Assembly: GCF_026107415.2 (NCBI RefSeq)
Contig: NZ_JAPCHX010000002.1
Coordinates: 496,001 to 560,000, forward strand
Direction: 5' to 3'
DNA: 64,000 nucleotides
Source: Microbacterium sp. MPKO10
GTDB taxonomy: Bacteria > Actinomycetota > Actinomycetes > Actinomycetales > Microbacteriaceae
How positions within the stretch are numbered: the first letter of the stretch is position 1; every line of letters begins with the position of its first letter. The notes under the pieces are model-generated. The model was not told the DNA's origin, searched no databases, and saw only the letters and a list, made by a program, of their open reading frames with translations. Of the stretch, positions 50,573-60,240 are shown in pieces. The translations under genes were made by a program, and so were the position numbers.

Positions 50573-52051
50573 ATGTCGGAGAGAAGTACGATCGAGTCAC
50601 GGGGCGGCGCAGGCGGAGAGCAGCCTGACCCCGCACGGTGGCGCATTCTTTCGGTGCTTCTCGTCGCGATCTTCATGTCGCTCATCAGCGTCAGCATTGT
50701 CAACGTGGCGCTGCCTTCGATTCAGAATGGTCTTGACGCCTCACAATCCGACATTCAGTGGGTGCTGTCTGGGTATGCACTCACCTTCGGAATCGTCCTC
50801 GTCGCCGCCGGCCGAGCAGGAGACCTCATGGGCCGCGGCGGGATCTTCATTCTCGGTGTGGCCGTCTTCACGCTGTCGTCGATCGCCGCAGGACTCGCGC
50901 CCAACGCGGAGTGGCTGAATATTGCCCGCTTTGTACAGGGCGTCGGTTCGGGGCTGCTGAACCCGCAGGGTGTCGGCATGATTCAGCACTACTTCCGTGG
51001 GGCCGAGCGTGGCAAGGCCTTCGGTTATTTCGGAAGCACCGTGGGAGTCTCGGTCGCCATCGGCCCCGTCCTGGGCGGGCTCATCATCAACCTCGGCGGC
51101 GCCGATCTTGGGTGGCGGCTCACGTTTCTCGTGAACGTCCCGGTCGGCGTCGTCGCGATCATTCTTGCCCTGATGTGGTTTCCACGACCGCTGATCAGCA
51201 GGGGAGCACGACAACCAGTCGATGGCCCGGCACCGGCTCGTCGCAGCCGTTCGATGGACCTGGTGGGGGCATTGCTGCTCGGCTTCGCCGTCCTGTCGCT
51301 GCTGTTCCCGTTCGTCGAGACCGAGGTCTCCCCATTCATCTGGCTGCTTCTTCCCGTCGGACTTCTTCTGATCGCCGCCTGGGTAGCGTGGGAGCGTCGA
51401 TACGCGCGCCTGGGGAACAGCCCGATGGTTGACCTCAAGATCTTTGCGACGCGAAGCTTCGCGAACGGCACGGTCATCGTCACCCTGTACTTTCTCGGCA
51501 TGACGAGCGTCTGGGTGCTCGTGGCCCTGTACATGCAGCGCGGGCTCGGTCACTCGGCCTTCGAGGCCGGCCTCGTGGGGATTCCATCGGCCATTCTCTC
51601 GGCCTTCTCCGCCCACTGGGCAGGCAGCCGGGTGATGCTCTATGGCCGCAAGATGGTCATCAGCGGCCTGCTGATTGCGCTCTTCGGCCTGGCATCAACG
51701 ATCGCCGTCGTCCTCTTGACTCAGGAGGGCGTGGTCAGCGAGTGGTGGCTTCTGCTGTCACTGGCGTTCATCGGGATTGCCCAGGGCGTCGTGATCAGCC
51801 CGAACCAGACGCTCACACTCGCCGATGTTCCGTTGAACTATGCGGGAAGCTCGGGAGCAATCATGCAGACGGGCCAGCGCATTGGAACATCTGTGGGAAT
51901 CGCTGTTGTCACGGCGGCAGTCTTCGCTTCCCTGTCGTTCACCGAATGGCCCGGTGCGATGGCTATCGGCTTCACGCTCATCGGACTCGTGGTGATCGTC
52001 TCACTCGTCTTCGCGCTTGCCGATCAGCGCTATCGCAGGCGGACCGCTTAA
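50573..52051 (+). CDS. DHA2-type MFS multidrug exporter
   Basis: Product of 492 aa with 14 membrane segments and the motif ALPSIQNGLDASQSDIQWVL of DHA2 drug:proton antiporters; GRAGDLMGRGGIFILGV is the A motif. GGGGAGGA precedes the ATG. Membrane efflux pump, substrates unknown. Confidence 0.9.
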   Translation: MSERSTIESRGGAGGEQPDPARWRILSVLLVAIFMSLISVSIVNVALPSIQNGLDASQSDIQWVLSGYALTFGIVLVAAGRAGDLMGRGGIFILGVAVFTLSSIAAGLAPNAEWLNIARFVQGVGSGLLNPQGVGMIQHYFRGAERGKAFGYFGSTVGVSVAIGPVLGGLIINLGGADLGWRLTFLVNVPVGVVAIILALMWFPRPLISRGARQPVDGPAPARRSRSMDLVGALLLGFAVLSLLFPFVETEVSPFIWLLLPVGLLLIAAWVAWERRYARLGNSPMVDLKIFATRSFANGTVIVTLYFLGMTSVWVLVALYMQRGLGHSAFEAGLVGIPSAILSAFSAHWAGSRVMLYGRKMVISGLLIALFGLASTIAVVLLTQEGVVSEWWLLLSLAFIGIAQGVVISPNQTLTLADVPLNYAGSSGAIMQTGQRIGTSVGIAVVTAAVFASLSFTEWPGAMAIGFTLIGLVVIVSLVFALADQRYRRRTA

Positions 52052-52272
52052 CGCAACGAGGCGATCGGTGGAGGCAGAGACACACGCCGACGTTGTGGGG
52101 CGTCGCCCCATCGTCGGCGCCTGTCGGGTGCCTCCCGCGCCCTGACAACGAGAAACGCCCAGTCACGGGAAACACGGTCGGGCGCGGGGACCGTGATTGC
52201 CCTGTGCCGGCGTTGTCGCTTCCGTCTCGAGGGACACCGTGCACACGGATCATTACTCCAATCTGTGCGGAT

Positions 52273-53013
52273 TCACGAACGCTCCGGTGACACGAGGGCG
52301 GGGCGCTCGACGGCGGCACTCACAGCTCGCAATGCGAGGGCGTGCGACGGATCGATGACGGGGATGCTGGTGGTCAGCCGCGAGACCAGCACCGAAATCT
52401 CTGTGCACGCGGCGATCACTGATGTGACGCCCTGACGCGCAAGGGCATCGAGGATCGACGCGGTGACGTCACGCACGACTCGTCCCGTGTCGCCAGCTTT
52501 CACCTGGTAGATCACCTGCATCAGCCGCGCCTGAATCTGCGGCGTTGGCACGACGGCCTCCAGCCCGCGCTCTGATAGAGCCTCTTGATAGAGCCCTGCA
52601 TCGATCAACGCCTCTGTGGCGAGGAGCCCAACTTTTCCCGTTGACGACGCCTGCTGGGCCTGATCGGCTGCGACATCGATAATGCTGATGAACTGGATGT
52701 CGGTGTCGGCGACAGCATCCGGCATGTAGGCATGGACGGTGTTGCACGGCACGACGAGAATCTCGGCTCCGCTTTGCACAAGCTGTTGCACGCCGCGACG
52801 CAACCAGGGGAGCGGACTCTCACCTCGTGACGCCAGGGCCCGCGTGCGGTCAGGAGCCGTCGGGTCGGCCCAGATCACGACGCGCAGATGGTCCTGATCG
52901 CGCGAGGCCGGCGTTGCTGCGATGAGCTTCGCGTAGAAGTCGGCTGTCGCGGCGGGGCCCATCCCTCCGAGCACACCGACCATGCGCGACGTCGTGTTCG
53001 TCTCGCGTGTCAT
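52273..53013 (-). CDS. Aspartate/glutamate racemase family protein
   Basis: Product of 246 aa. GVLGGMGPAATADFY start, then catalytic Cys motifs VPCNTVH and AACTEIS. ATGA overlap with the D-cysteine desulfhydrase gene, so amino-acid chirality is the common theme. Exact substrate unknown. Confidence 0.87.
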   Translation of the reverse strand: MTRETNTTSRMVGVLGGMGPAATADFYAKLIAATPASRDQDHLRVVIWADPTAPDRTRALASRGESPLPWLRRGVQQLVQSGAEILVVPCNTVHAYMPDAVADTDIQFISIIDVAADQAQQASSTGKVGLLATEALIDAGLYQEALSERGLEAVVPTPQIQARLMQVIYQVKAGDTGRVVRDVTASILDALARQGVTSVIAACTEISVLVSRLTTSIPVIDPSHALALRAVSAAVERPALVSPERS

Positions 53014-54011
53014 TCGGCGAGGGCCTCGGTCTGGTAGGCGTAGAGGGCGGGGGAGCCGCCCGTGTGCACGAAGAGCACATTCGCGTCTTTCGGGAACGCT
53101 CCTTCGCGCACGAGACCGATGAGCCCAGCCGCTGTCTTTCCCGTGTAGACCGGGTCGAGAAGGATGCCCTCCAAGCGAGCGAAGAGCTGAATTGCCTCGG
53201 ACATCTCTGGCGTGGGGAGCGAGTATCCGGGGCCCACGAAGTCATCGCGGACCGTGACAGCATCAGGCCGGATCTCGTGGATGCCTCCTGCGAGCTTCGA
53301 TGCGGCGTTTGCGAGCCCATTCAGCTTGGCCTCTTGTGGCTCCTTCGGCGCGCGGACGCTGATGCCGGTGATCGGGATGCCACTCTGAGCACCTTCGAAG
53401 CCGGCGACCAAGCCCGCATGTGTTCCCCCGGAGCCGCTCGCGCACACGACGTGGTCGAGTCGGAGTTCCTGTTCAAATGACTGCGCGAGGATCTCATCGG
53501 CGCACGCGACATACCCGAGCGCACCGAGAGGGTTCGAGCCACCGCCGGGGACGATGTATGGAGCACCGCCCTCGGCTGTGACAGCATCCGCAGCCTTCTG
53601 CATTTCGGCGGCAAGGTCTGTGCCCCCGGGAACGACGGTGATCTGCTCGGCGCCCAGGAGTCGGAAGAGGAAATTATTGCCGCTCGCGCCCGGATCGTAT
53701 GACCCTTCGACGCGCTCTTCGAGCACGAGGCGGCACGCCAGCCCCTCTTTCACCGCGGCCGCAAGGGTTAGGCGGCAATGGTTCGATTGGACGGCGCCGG
53801 TCGTGATGATCGTGTCTGCACCGTGGGAGAGTGCGTCAGCCATGAGGAACTCAAGTTTGCGCGTCTTGTTTCCGCCCGATGTGAGCCCGAGAAGGTCGTC
53901 GCGTTTGACGTAAATGTTGGGACCGTCGAGATGCTCGCTGAGACGTGGCAGGTGCTCAATCGGCGTGGGCCCATCAGTGTATCGGCGGCGGGGAAATGTC
54001 GCGAGGTGCAT
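53010..54011 (-). CDS. dcyD: D-cysteine desulfhydrase
   Basis: Product of 333 aa, PLP-dependent (ACC deaminase family). SGGNKTRKLEF holds the PLP lysine; GAVQSNHCRLTLAAA and GSGGTHAGL follow. Converts D-cysteine to pyruvate, H2S and ammonia. In an operon after an NhaC-type carrier and before a racemase. Confidence 0.88.
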   Translation of the reverse strand: MHLATFPRRRYTDGPTPIEHLPRLSEHLDGPNIYVKRDDLLGLTSGGNKTRKLEFLMADALSHGADTIITTGAVQSNHCRLTLAAAVKEGLACRLVLEERVEGSYDPGASGNNFLFRLLGAEQITVVPGGTDLAAEMQKAADAVTAEGGAPYIVPGGGSNPLGALGYVACADEILAQSFEQELRLDHVVCASGSGGTHAGLVAGFEGAQSGIPITGISVRAPKEPQEAKLNGLANAASKLAGGIHEIRPDAVTVRDDFVGPGYSLPTPEMSEAIQLFARLEGILLDPVYTGKTAAGLIGLVREGAFPKDANVLFVHTGGSPALYAYQTEALAE

Positions 54012-54093
54012 GGTGTGTTCCTTCGTGTCGTTGGACGAGGTCAGTGGACGAATATCAGTGAGTGTGGCCAGTGGGTGAGGCGTTCGCGCTCGC

Positions 54094-55536
54094 TCAGGGC
54101 CCGTGCGGGGCAGACGGGGTATCAGCTGAATACCTGCGGTTCCAGCCGGTGAGGATGGAGACGAGGAGCACGACGAGCAGGCTCCACGCGTAGGGGTTGA
54201 GGAAGGCTGCGGCGATGCTGGGTGCTGGCAAATCGTGCGCGTTCGCCGCCGCGAGGACAGTGACGAACCAGACGATTACGGCGTTGTGCCACGGCAGCAT
54301 GTAGAAGACGGTGTTCGCGCTGCAATCCAACAGGTTGGCGGTCCGTGACGGGGTCAGTCTGTGGCCCAGGCCGAGTGGCCGGGCGATCGTTGGACCGACG
54401 AGGAGAATGGCGGGGGCGTTCGAACCGAGCGGGATGGTGAAAAGGACGGTGACGGCGACGATCGTGAGCTCTGCACTTCGCACCCCCTTGGCCGCCCGCT
54501 TGCGCAGGCCCGCGAGCACCTTCTCCATCAGGCCGCTGTCGCTTAGCAGCTGCGCGAGCGCCAGTATGAACAAGACGAGAATGACCGCGCCCGTCACTCC
54601 CGCGATTCCGTCCTCGATGAGTCCGGTGCTCTCGCCGCGTTCGCCCGGGATCGCGAAGACGGCGGCCGGTTGCAGGAGCCCCGTCGGAAGCCCGATCACC
54701 ATGGCAGCGACGGTTCCCCAGGTCAAGGACGCAATGATGTGGTGACCGCGCACGGCGAGGAAAATCACGAGAGCGAATGGGATGAGCATGAGCAGGCCCA
54801 GTGGGCTGGAATTCGCACCCAGTGGATTCTGGGTGACTTCTCCACCACCGCCGAAGATGGCAAAGGCGACGATCGAAATTCCGGCTGCTGTCAACGCCAG
54901 CGGGAGGCGCGATTTCACGACGTCACCCATCGCGGCATTTTGGGTGAAGGCCGAGCTGATTGTGGAGTCGGAGACAGGGGCGATGTTGTCGCCGAAAGCG
55001 CCGCCGGCGATGATGGCGACGGCAAGCATCGTGGGATCCGCGCCGAGAAACACGCCAGCAGGGTAGAGCACAGGAACCATGGCGACGACCGTGCCGACGC
55101 TCGTTCCGGTTCCCGCGGCGAAGATGCACGCGAGAACAAATGCGAGAACGGTGAAGGCTGCTCCGTGCAGTCCGGTGGAGAGGCCCAACCAAAGTAGGCC
55201 ATCAACGAGGCCCGCGCCCGAGAGCACGGAGCCGAAGATTCCTGCGAAGACAAACGCGGCAATGATCACAGCACCTGTCTTGTCGCTGAGGCCGCGAATG
55301 ATTGACTCGGCGCATCGCGCGCGCGTGGTCGAGAGAGCCAGCGCCGTTACGATCGCAGCCCAACCGCCAACCCAGAAGCCTGAGATGGTAGCTCGCTCGG
55401 TGATGGACAGAACAGCAAGAACGGTGACGAAGACGAGAGCTGGGACGAGGGCCGTCACCGGTCCACCCAGCATGGTCACGCGTTCGTGGGCGGGCGGCCC
55501 GACAGCACCCATCGTGTGTCTTGTTTCTGCAGTCAT
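54094..55536 (-). CDS. NhaC-family sodium/proton antiporter-type carrier
   Basis: Product of 480 aa with about 12 membrane segments. GGAFGDNIAPVSDSTI is the NhaC family signature. AAAGGAGT precedes ATG 55536. Given its operon partners, it may carry an amino acid or thiol in addition to or instead of Na+. Confidence 0.82.
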   Translation of the reverse strand: MTAETRHTMGAVGPPAHERVTMLGGPVTALVPALVFVTVLAVLSITERATISGFWVGGWAAIVTALALSTTRARCAESIIRGLSDKTGAVIIAAFVFAGIFGSVLSGAGLVDGLLWLGLSTGLHGAAFTVLAFVLACIFAAGTGTSVGTVVAMVPVLYPAGVFLGADPTMLAVAIIAGGAFGDNIAPVSDSTISSAFTQNAAMGDVVKSRLPLALTAAGISIVAFAIFGGGGEVTQNPLGANSSPLGLLMLIPFALVIFLAVRGHHIIASLTWGTVAAMVIGLPTGLLQPAAVFAIPGERGESTGLIEDGIAGVTGAVILVLFILALAQLLSDSGLMEKVLAGLRKRAAKGVRSAELTIVAVTVLFTIPLGSNAPAILLVGPTIARPLGLGHRLTPSRTANLLDCSANTVFYMLPWHNAVIVWFVTVLAAANAHDLPAPSIAAAFLNPYAWSLLVVLLVSILTGWNRRYSADTPSAPHGP

Positions 55537-55567
55537 CAGCACTCCTTTATGCTTTAGATCTGATATT

Positions 55568-55583
55568 TGATTAAATCTAATCA
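55568..55583. promoter_or_regulatory. Candidate GntR operator upstream of the carrier
   Basis: TGATTA-AATC-TAATCA, perfect 6-bp inverted repeat, 32 bases upstream of the carrier start, in an AT-rich patch that probably holds the promoter. Confidence 0.55.
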
Positions 55584-55796
55584 GAGATTAGGCTGCAAAA
55601 TAAGCTTTGTCAATGAGGGAGAGGCTCCGCCTGTCCGGAGCTGATGGCCTGTGTCAGGCGTGGCACAACGTGGGCATACTGTCGAGACCCAAGAGGGCGG
55701 ATCTCGGAGAATTGTGGACGCGGGTAGGCTGCGGAACACCGGAGGTGCGAGCGCAGGGCCTGCGAGCACAGGGGGGTCTGGGCGCCTGAGTCTGTG

Positions 55797-56477
55797 TCAG
55801 CGTGCGGAGTTCTGCTCGGTCAGATAGTCAGCCAAAGCATGAGCAGCTTCACGTACGTGACGACGCGTCGCGGACTCGGCGTCCTCGGCCGAGCCGCGCG
55901 CAAGGGCGGCAATGATGCTGGCGTGTTCTTCGATGGCGATCTGCACACGGCCGGGGACGCGTGATGAGACGTTGTTGCCGATGCGGACCTGACCGAGCAG
56001 ATTATCTGCGAGGGAGAGCAAGCGGTGGTTACCGGAGTTCTCCCAGATCGTTCGGTGGAATGTGACGTCGAGATCTCGGTACGTCGCGATGTCTCCCGCC
56101 GCGACAGCTTTTCGCTGCTGCTGCAGAAGGCTTTCGAGGCGAGCAATAATGTCGGTGCGCTCATCGAGCTGGGCGACGCGGCGCGAAGCGACGCTGTCGA
56201 TCACCTCGCGAATCTCATAGATCTCGAGGATGTCCTTGCGTCCGAGTTTGGGGACGAAGTATCCGCGATGCTCGTGGATCTCGAGCAGCCCCTGTCGCTC
56301 GAGCGCGGCGAGGGCTGTTCGGATCGGCGTCGGCGAAAGCTTGAGGATCTCGGTGAGGGGCTGCACGGTCACGCGATTGCCGGGCGCGAGCTCACCCGTG
56401 AGAATCAGGTCACGGAGGTGCTCGTAGGCGATCTCGACATAGCTGTTACGCCGATCCGTCTGCGTGCTCGCGGTCAT
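55797..56477 (-). CDS. GntR-family regulator (FCD type)
   Basis: Product of 226 aa. N-terminal winged HTH (LILTGELAPGNRVTVQPLTE; PTPIRTALAALERQGLLE) and C-terminal FCD domain with its metal-binding D..H..H pattern (DVTFHRTIWENSGN; EEHASIIAAL). Located upstream of and on the same strand as the carrier-dcyD-racemase operon, so it is the likely regulator. Confidence 0.9.
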   Translation of the reverse strand: MTASTQTDRRNSYVEIAYEHLRDLILTGELAPGNRVTVQPLTEILKLSPTPIRTALAALERQGLLEIHEHRGYFVPKLGRKDILEIYEIREVIDSVASRRVAQLDERTDIIARLESLLQQQRKAVAAGDIATYRDLDVTFHRTIWENSGNHRLLSLADNLLGQVRIGNNVSSRVPGRVQIAIEEHASIIAALARGSAEDAESATRRHVREAAHALADYLTEQNSAR

Positions 56478-56520
56478 GCTGATGAGTCTCCCTCGAATGC
56501 GGTACGGGATCGTTCCTTCT

Positions 56521-56545
56521 GTGATTGTATGAAAAATACAATCAC
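56521..56545. promoter_or_regulatory. GntR operator upstream of gntR
   Basis: GTGATTGTAT-GAAAA-ATACAATCAC: perfect 10-bp inverted repeat, about 45 bases before the gntR start. TTGTAT/ATACAA arms are typical of FCD-type GntR sites, suggesting autoregulation. Confidence 0.78.
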
Positions 56546-56570
56546 GCCGTCGATCATCGGCGTGTGTCGA

Positions 56571-57095
56571 TCATGCTGCCTCGCTCTCGACGAGCGTCGC
56601 GCGCAGGCTATCGGTATCAGCGCCAGCCGCGACAAGTGCTTCGTACCCTGCACCCTCAGTGCGCAGAAGTCCCAGAAGGATGTGGCGGGATTCGATGGTC
56701 CTCTCGCCCAGGCGAATCGCTTCGCGCAGCGCGAGCTCGAGAGTCTTCTTTGCATCGTTGCGAAAAGGGATGTGCCGTTTCGATGTGCCCGCATTTCGGA
56801 ATGCTCCCGCACCGAAGACGGCATCGGCCCGGGCAACAACGTCGTCGACGTCGATCCCGAGTGACAGCAACGCTTCGGAATCGAGTCCAGCCGTTCCCGC
56901 GTCGCCGCGTAAGCGGGCGAGTGATGCCTCAGCATCCGGAATTGTCGTGCGAAGGGCCCGAGCCGCCGTATCGCTGCCATCGGCAAGGGCGAGCAGCAGA
57001 TGCGTCGAATCAATCTGCGGTGCTCGCACCTCTCGAGCGATCGACTGTGCTCGAATGACAACATCACGTGCACTCTGTGTGAACTTTTCAAACAT
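56571..57095 (-). CDS. Clp N-domain protein (stand-alone)
   Basis: Product of 174 aa containing two Clp_N repeats (FTQSARDVVIRAQ with IDSTHLLLAL; DAKKTLELALREA with IESRHILLGLL), without the ATPase domains of ClpC. Such proteins may act as adaptors for Clp proteases. The start overlaps the upstream HTH gene by 8 bases. Confidence 0.87.
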   Translation of the reverse strand: MFEKFTQSARDVVIRAQSIAREVRAPQIDSTHLLLALADGSDTAARALRTTIPDAEASLARLRGDAGTAGLDSEALLSLGIDVDDVVARADAVFGAGAFRNAGTSKRHIPFRNDAKKTLELALREAIRLGERTIESRHILLGLLRTEGAGYEALVAAGADTDSLRATLVESEAA

Positions 57096-57300
57096 GTTTG
57101 CTCTTTCCGTGTTTCTTATGGACCGCCTGCCGTGACACGTCGAGTGCGTCCGCGATCTCCTGCCAGGACATGCCGAGCTCGCGGGCCCGGGTCACGTGGA
57201 GCACCTCGAGTCGCTCGGCCAGCTCGCGGAGAGATCGCACCGCGCGTAGTCCGACGCGCGGATCGTTGTCGACGGCCGCATCCAGTGGATCTTCTGTCAT
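57088..57300 (-). CDS. Small HTH protein controlling the Clp-N gene
   Basis: Product of 70 aa. LGMSWQEIADALDVSRQAVHKKHGK is a sigma-type helix-turn-helix. Coupled to the Clp-N gene. The message looks leaderless: predicted start 1-2 bases before the ATG. Likely autorepressor through the paired operators. Confidence 0.78.
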   Translation of the reverse strand: MTEDPLDAAVDNDPRVGLRAVRSLRELAERLEVLHVTRARELGMSWQEIADALDVSRQAVHKKHGKSKHV

Positions 57301-57303
57301 GAT

Positions 57304-57347
57304 GTCAACCATAGTTGACGGGCGATCGAACGTCAACTCCAGTTGAC
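57304..57347 (-). promoter_or_regulatory. Promoter with two operators for the HTH/Clp-N operon
   Basis: TTGACG (57336-57331) and TATGGT (57313-57308) on the minus strand have a 17-base spacer. GTCAACC-AT-AGTTGAC (57304-57319) covers the -10 and GTCAACT-CC-AGTTGAC (57332-57347) the -35; centres are 28 bases apart. Confidence 0.8.
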
Positions 57348-57508
57348 AACGTGTGATCCGAACAAGGTTCTGCGCTTACCCAGCTCGGCTCGATCGGCGT
57401 GCGATGTGGCACGAAGAATAAAACGGGCGCTACCCTGACAAAGTCCGAAGCGGCCAACAACGCAGTACGGAAGACAACGGGGCGTGGTCGACAGCGTCGA
57501 GCACACCG

Positions 57509-59389
57509 ATGACTATGAGCAACGCCGATTCAACTGAAGATCTCATTCAACAACTGAAGAAGAGCGCCAGGCGGCGCAAGCTCGAGAAGGTCCGCGGAAC
57601 GGACTGGGTGGTGTTCAGCATTGCTGGCGTACTTGCCGTCGCCTTCGTCGTGTGGGGATTCGTCACCCCTGACGGCCTCGGCACGGTGGCAGACGCGGCA
57701 CTCAACGGGACGATCAAGAACTTCGGCTGGCTGTTCGTGATCGCCGCAACGGTTTTCACCGTGTTCGTGATCGTCGTCGCGGCTAGCCGCTTCGGTGCCA
57801 TCCCCTTGGGCAAGGACGGTGAGACTCCGCAGTTCAGGACTTCATCATGGATCGCCATGATGTTCGCCACGGGTATGGGCATTGGACTCATCTTTTACGG
57901 CGTCGGCGAGCCGCTGTTCTTCTACATGTCGCCGCCTCCCGGCACTGTCGACGGGCAGATTCCCGCTGCGGTGAGCACGGCCATGGGAACGACGATGTTC
58001 CACTGGACGCTGTATCCCTGGGGCATGTACGCGATCGTCGGTCTCGGAATGGCCTACGGCACGTACCGGCTGGGGCGGAGTCAGCTGTTCTCGTCAATGT
58101 TCACCTCACTCTTCGGCCACAAGGCCGTCAACAGCTGGGGCGGCAAGATCATCAACATCCTCGCGATCATTGCCACGCTCTTCGGCTCGGCATGCTCCCT
58201 CGGTCTCGGTGCTCTGCAGATCGGAGGAGGGCTTCAGTCCACCGGCATCATGGAGAACGTGGGCACGGGGCTTCTCGTTCTCATCATCGCGATTCTGACC
58301 GCGATGTTTGTCGCCTCAGCCGTGTCCGGTATCGAGCGCGGCATCCAGTGGCTGTCCAACATCAACATGGTGCTTGCGATCCTGCTTGCTGTGATCATCT
58401 TCATCGGGGGCCCGACGCTGTTCATTCTCAATGTGATCCCCGACGCGATCGGCGCGTTCATCGGTGATCTTCCGCAGATGGCATCTCGAACGCCGTCCAA
58501 TGATTCGCCGGCACTGGCTGAGTGGATGTCAACCTGGACCATCTTCTATTGGGCCTGGTGGGTGTCGTGGACGCCCTTCGTGGGCTTGTTCATCGCGCGT
58601 ATTTCTCGTGGACGCACCGTCCGACAGTTCGTCACGGGTGTGCTGCTCGTTCCGTCTGCGATCTCCGTGATCTGGTTCGCGATCTTCGGCGGCGGTGCGA
58701 TTGGTCTGCAAGAGCGCGCTGAAGCAGCGGGCGATACCTCGGGCATGCTCGCGAAAATCGTCGATGGAACGCCGAACATCGACTTCGATACGATTCTGTT
58801 CGATCTGCTCGCCAAGATGCCTGTGCCCGGCTGGGTCACAGTCATCCTGATGGTGATCGCGGTGATCCTCGTGGCGATTTTCTTCGTGACCGGGGCTGAC
58901 TCAGCGTCCATCGTGATGGCCGGGCTCTCTGAAAACGGGGCGGAAGAACCGACGAAGAAGCTCACGCTGTTCTGGGGTGTGGCCACGGGTGCTGTTGCCG
59001 CCGTCATGCTGTTGGCCGGCGGTGATGACCCGGCCGAAGCGCTCAACGGGCTCAAGAACATCACCATTGTGTCTGCCGTGCCTTTCGTGATCGTCATGCT
59101 GTTGCTGTGCGTGGCGCTGTGGAAGGACCTGTCACGAGATCCCCTCGTCTTGCGCGGGCAGCTGGCCAGGCGTGTGCTTGTCGAGAGCGTCGCGAGCGGT
59201 GTCGAGAAGCACGAGGGTGTTTTCGGGCTCGCGACCGAGCAGCCAGAGAATGAGGGCAAGCCGAAGCGTCGGTTGTTCGGGCGGAAGCCGTCGGGGCAGG
59301 ACACACAGGAACAGGATGCTGCCACGAGCACGCCCGCGGAGGCGGACGTGACTCGTGAGGAGCCGACAGATACCAGCAGCCAGGAATGA
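57509..59389 (+). CDS. BCCT-family betaine/choline/carnitine transporter
   Basis: Product of 626 aa, 12 membrane segments. Family signature FYWAWWVSWTPFVGLFIARI and GMGIGLIFYGVGEPL. Hydrophilic Glu-rich C terminus, as in osmoregulated BetP-type carriers. Takes up quaternary-amine osmolytes with Na+. ATG at 57515 is an alternative start. Confidence 0.93.
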   Translation: MTMSNADSTEDLIQQLKKSARRRKLEKVRGTDWVVFSIAGVLAVAFVVWGFVTPDGLGTVADAALNGTIKNFGWLFVIAATVFTVFVIVVAASRFGAIPLGKDGETPQFRTSSWIAMMFATGMGIGLIFYGVGEPLFFYMSPPPGTVDGQIPAAVSTAMGTTMFHWTLYPWGMYAIVGLGMAYGTYRLGRSQLFSSMFTSLFGHKAVNSWGGKIINILAIIATLFGSACSLGLGALQIGGGLQSTGIMENVGTGLLVLIIAILTAMFVASAVSGIERGIQWLSNINMVLAILLAVIIFIGGPTLFILNVIPDAIGAFIGDLPQMASRTPSNDSPALAEWMSTWTIFYWAWWVSWTPFVGLFIARISRGRTVRQFVTGVLLVPSAISVIWFAIFGGGAIGLQERAEAAGDTSGMLAKIVDGTPNIDFDTILFDLLAKMPVPGWVTVILMVIAVILVAIFFVTGADSASIVMAGLSENGAEEPTKKLTLFWGVATGAVAAVMLLAGGDDPAEALNGLKNITIVSAVPFVIVMLLLCVALWKDLSRDPLVLRGQLARRVLVESVASGVEKHEGVFGLATEQPENEGKPKRRLFGRKPSGQDTQEQDAATSTPAEADVTREEPTDTSSQE

Positions 59390-59478
59390 TGCCCGGATAT
59401 GACAGCCAGGGATGGCGGTCAGGGATAATGGCCAGAGAGGCACCGGGCGGCGCTCATAGGCAATAACGAGGGGCAGCA

Positions 59479-60018
59479 ATGACAGCATCCGTGGTGGGAG
59501 TTCACCGCAGCGGCACCCACTCATTCAGCAAGCCGACCGTCGATGAGATCACTCTCGTCGAGGGAATCGGCGTGCAGGGTGATGCGCATGCGGGCACGAC
59601 AGTGCAGCACCGCTCTCGCGTGAAGAAGAACGCGTCGACTCCGAATATGCGGCAGGTGCACCTGATCCACCGAGAGCTGTTCGATCGGCTCAAGGGTGCC
59701 GGATACACGGTGGTGCCCGGGGAGCTGGGAGAGAACATTACGACGAGCGGAGTTGATGTGTTGGCGCTCCCTGTCGGTGCGAGGCTGACGATCGGCGAGG
59801 CGGTGATCACGGTGACGGGCCTGCGCAACCCTTGCCACCAGATCAACGACGATCAGCCCGGATTGATGAAGCAGGTTCTCTATACAGGCGAGTCGGGGGA
59901 CGTGGTGCGGCTGACCGGCGTCATGGGGATCGTGTCACGTGGCGGTGTCGTGCGAGCCGGTGACGAGATTGACGTGACTCTGCCGCCTGAGCCGTACTAT
60001 CCGCTCACTCCCGTATAG
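59479..60018 (+). CDS. MOSC domain protein
   Basis: Product of 179 aa. GDAHAGTTVQHRSR, GELGENITTSGVD and the conserved Cys in LRNPCHQIN are MOSC features (molybdenum cofactor sulfurase C-terminal domain). May handle sulfur or Moco-linked substrates. Single gene with its own promoter. Confidence 0.9.
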   Translation: MTASVVGVHRSGTHSFSKPTVDEITLVEGIGVQGDAHAGTTVQHRSRVKKNASTPNMRQVHLIHRELFDRLKGAGYTVVPGELGENITTSGVDVLALPVGARLTIGEAVITVTGLRNPCHQINDDQPGLMKQVLYTGESGDVVRLTGVMGIVSRGGVVRAGDEIDVTLPPEPYYPLTPV

Positions 60019-60240
60019 CGGCGGGCTGCGTCGACGCTCATCCCGACCGAAGGGACGCGACGCCTGCTCATTGCCCGGCACGGTGCCTCCGCGCCACGAT
60101 CACGCTGGTGCGTCTGCCGCGCGCTCTTATGGACTCCGCTTTCGCGTCCAGCATGGGGACTAGCACCCATCCCCATGGATTTGGTCTGTCCACCCGCGCT
60201 ACCGTCTCAATACAGCAACCAGAGAAGGACGGTGAAAGCA

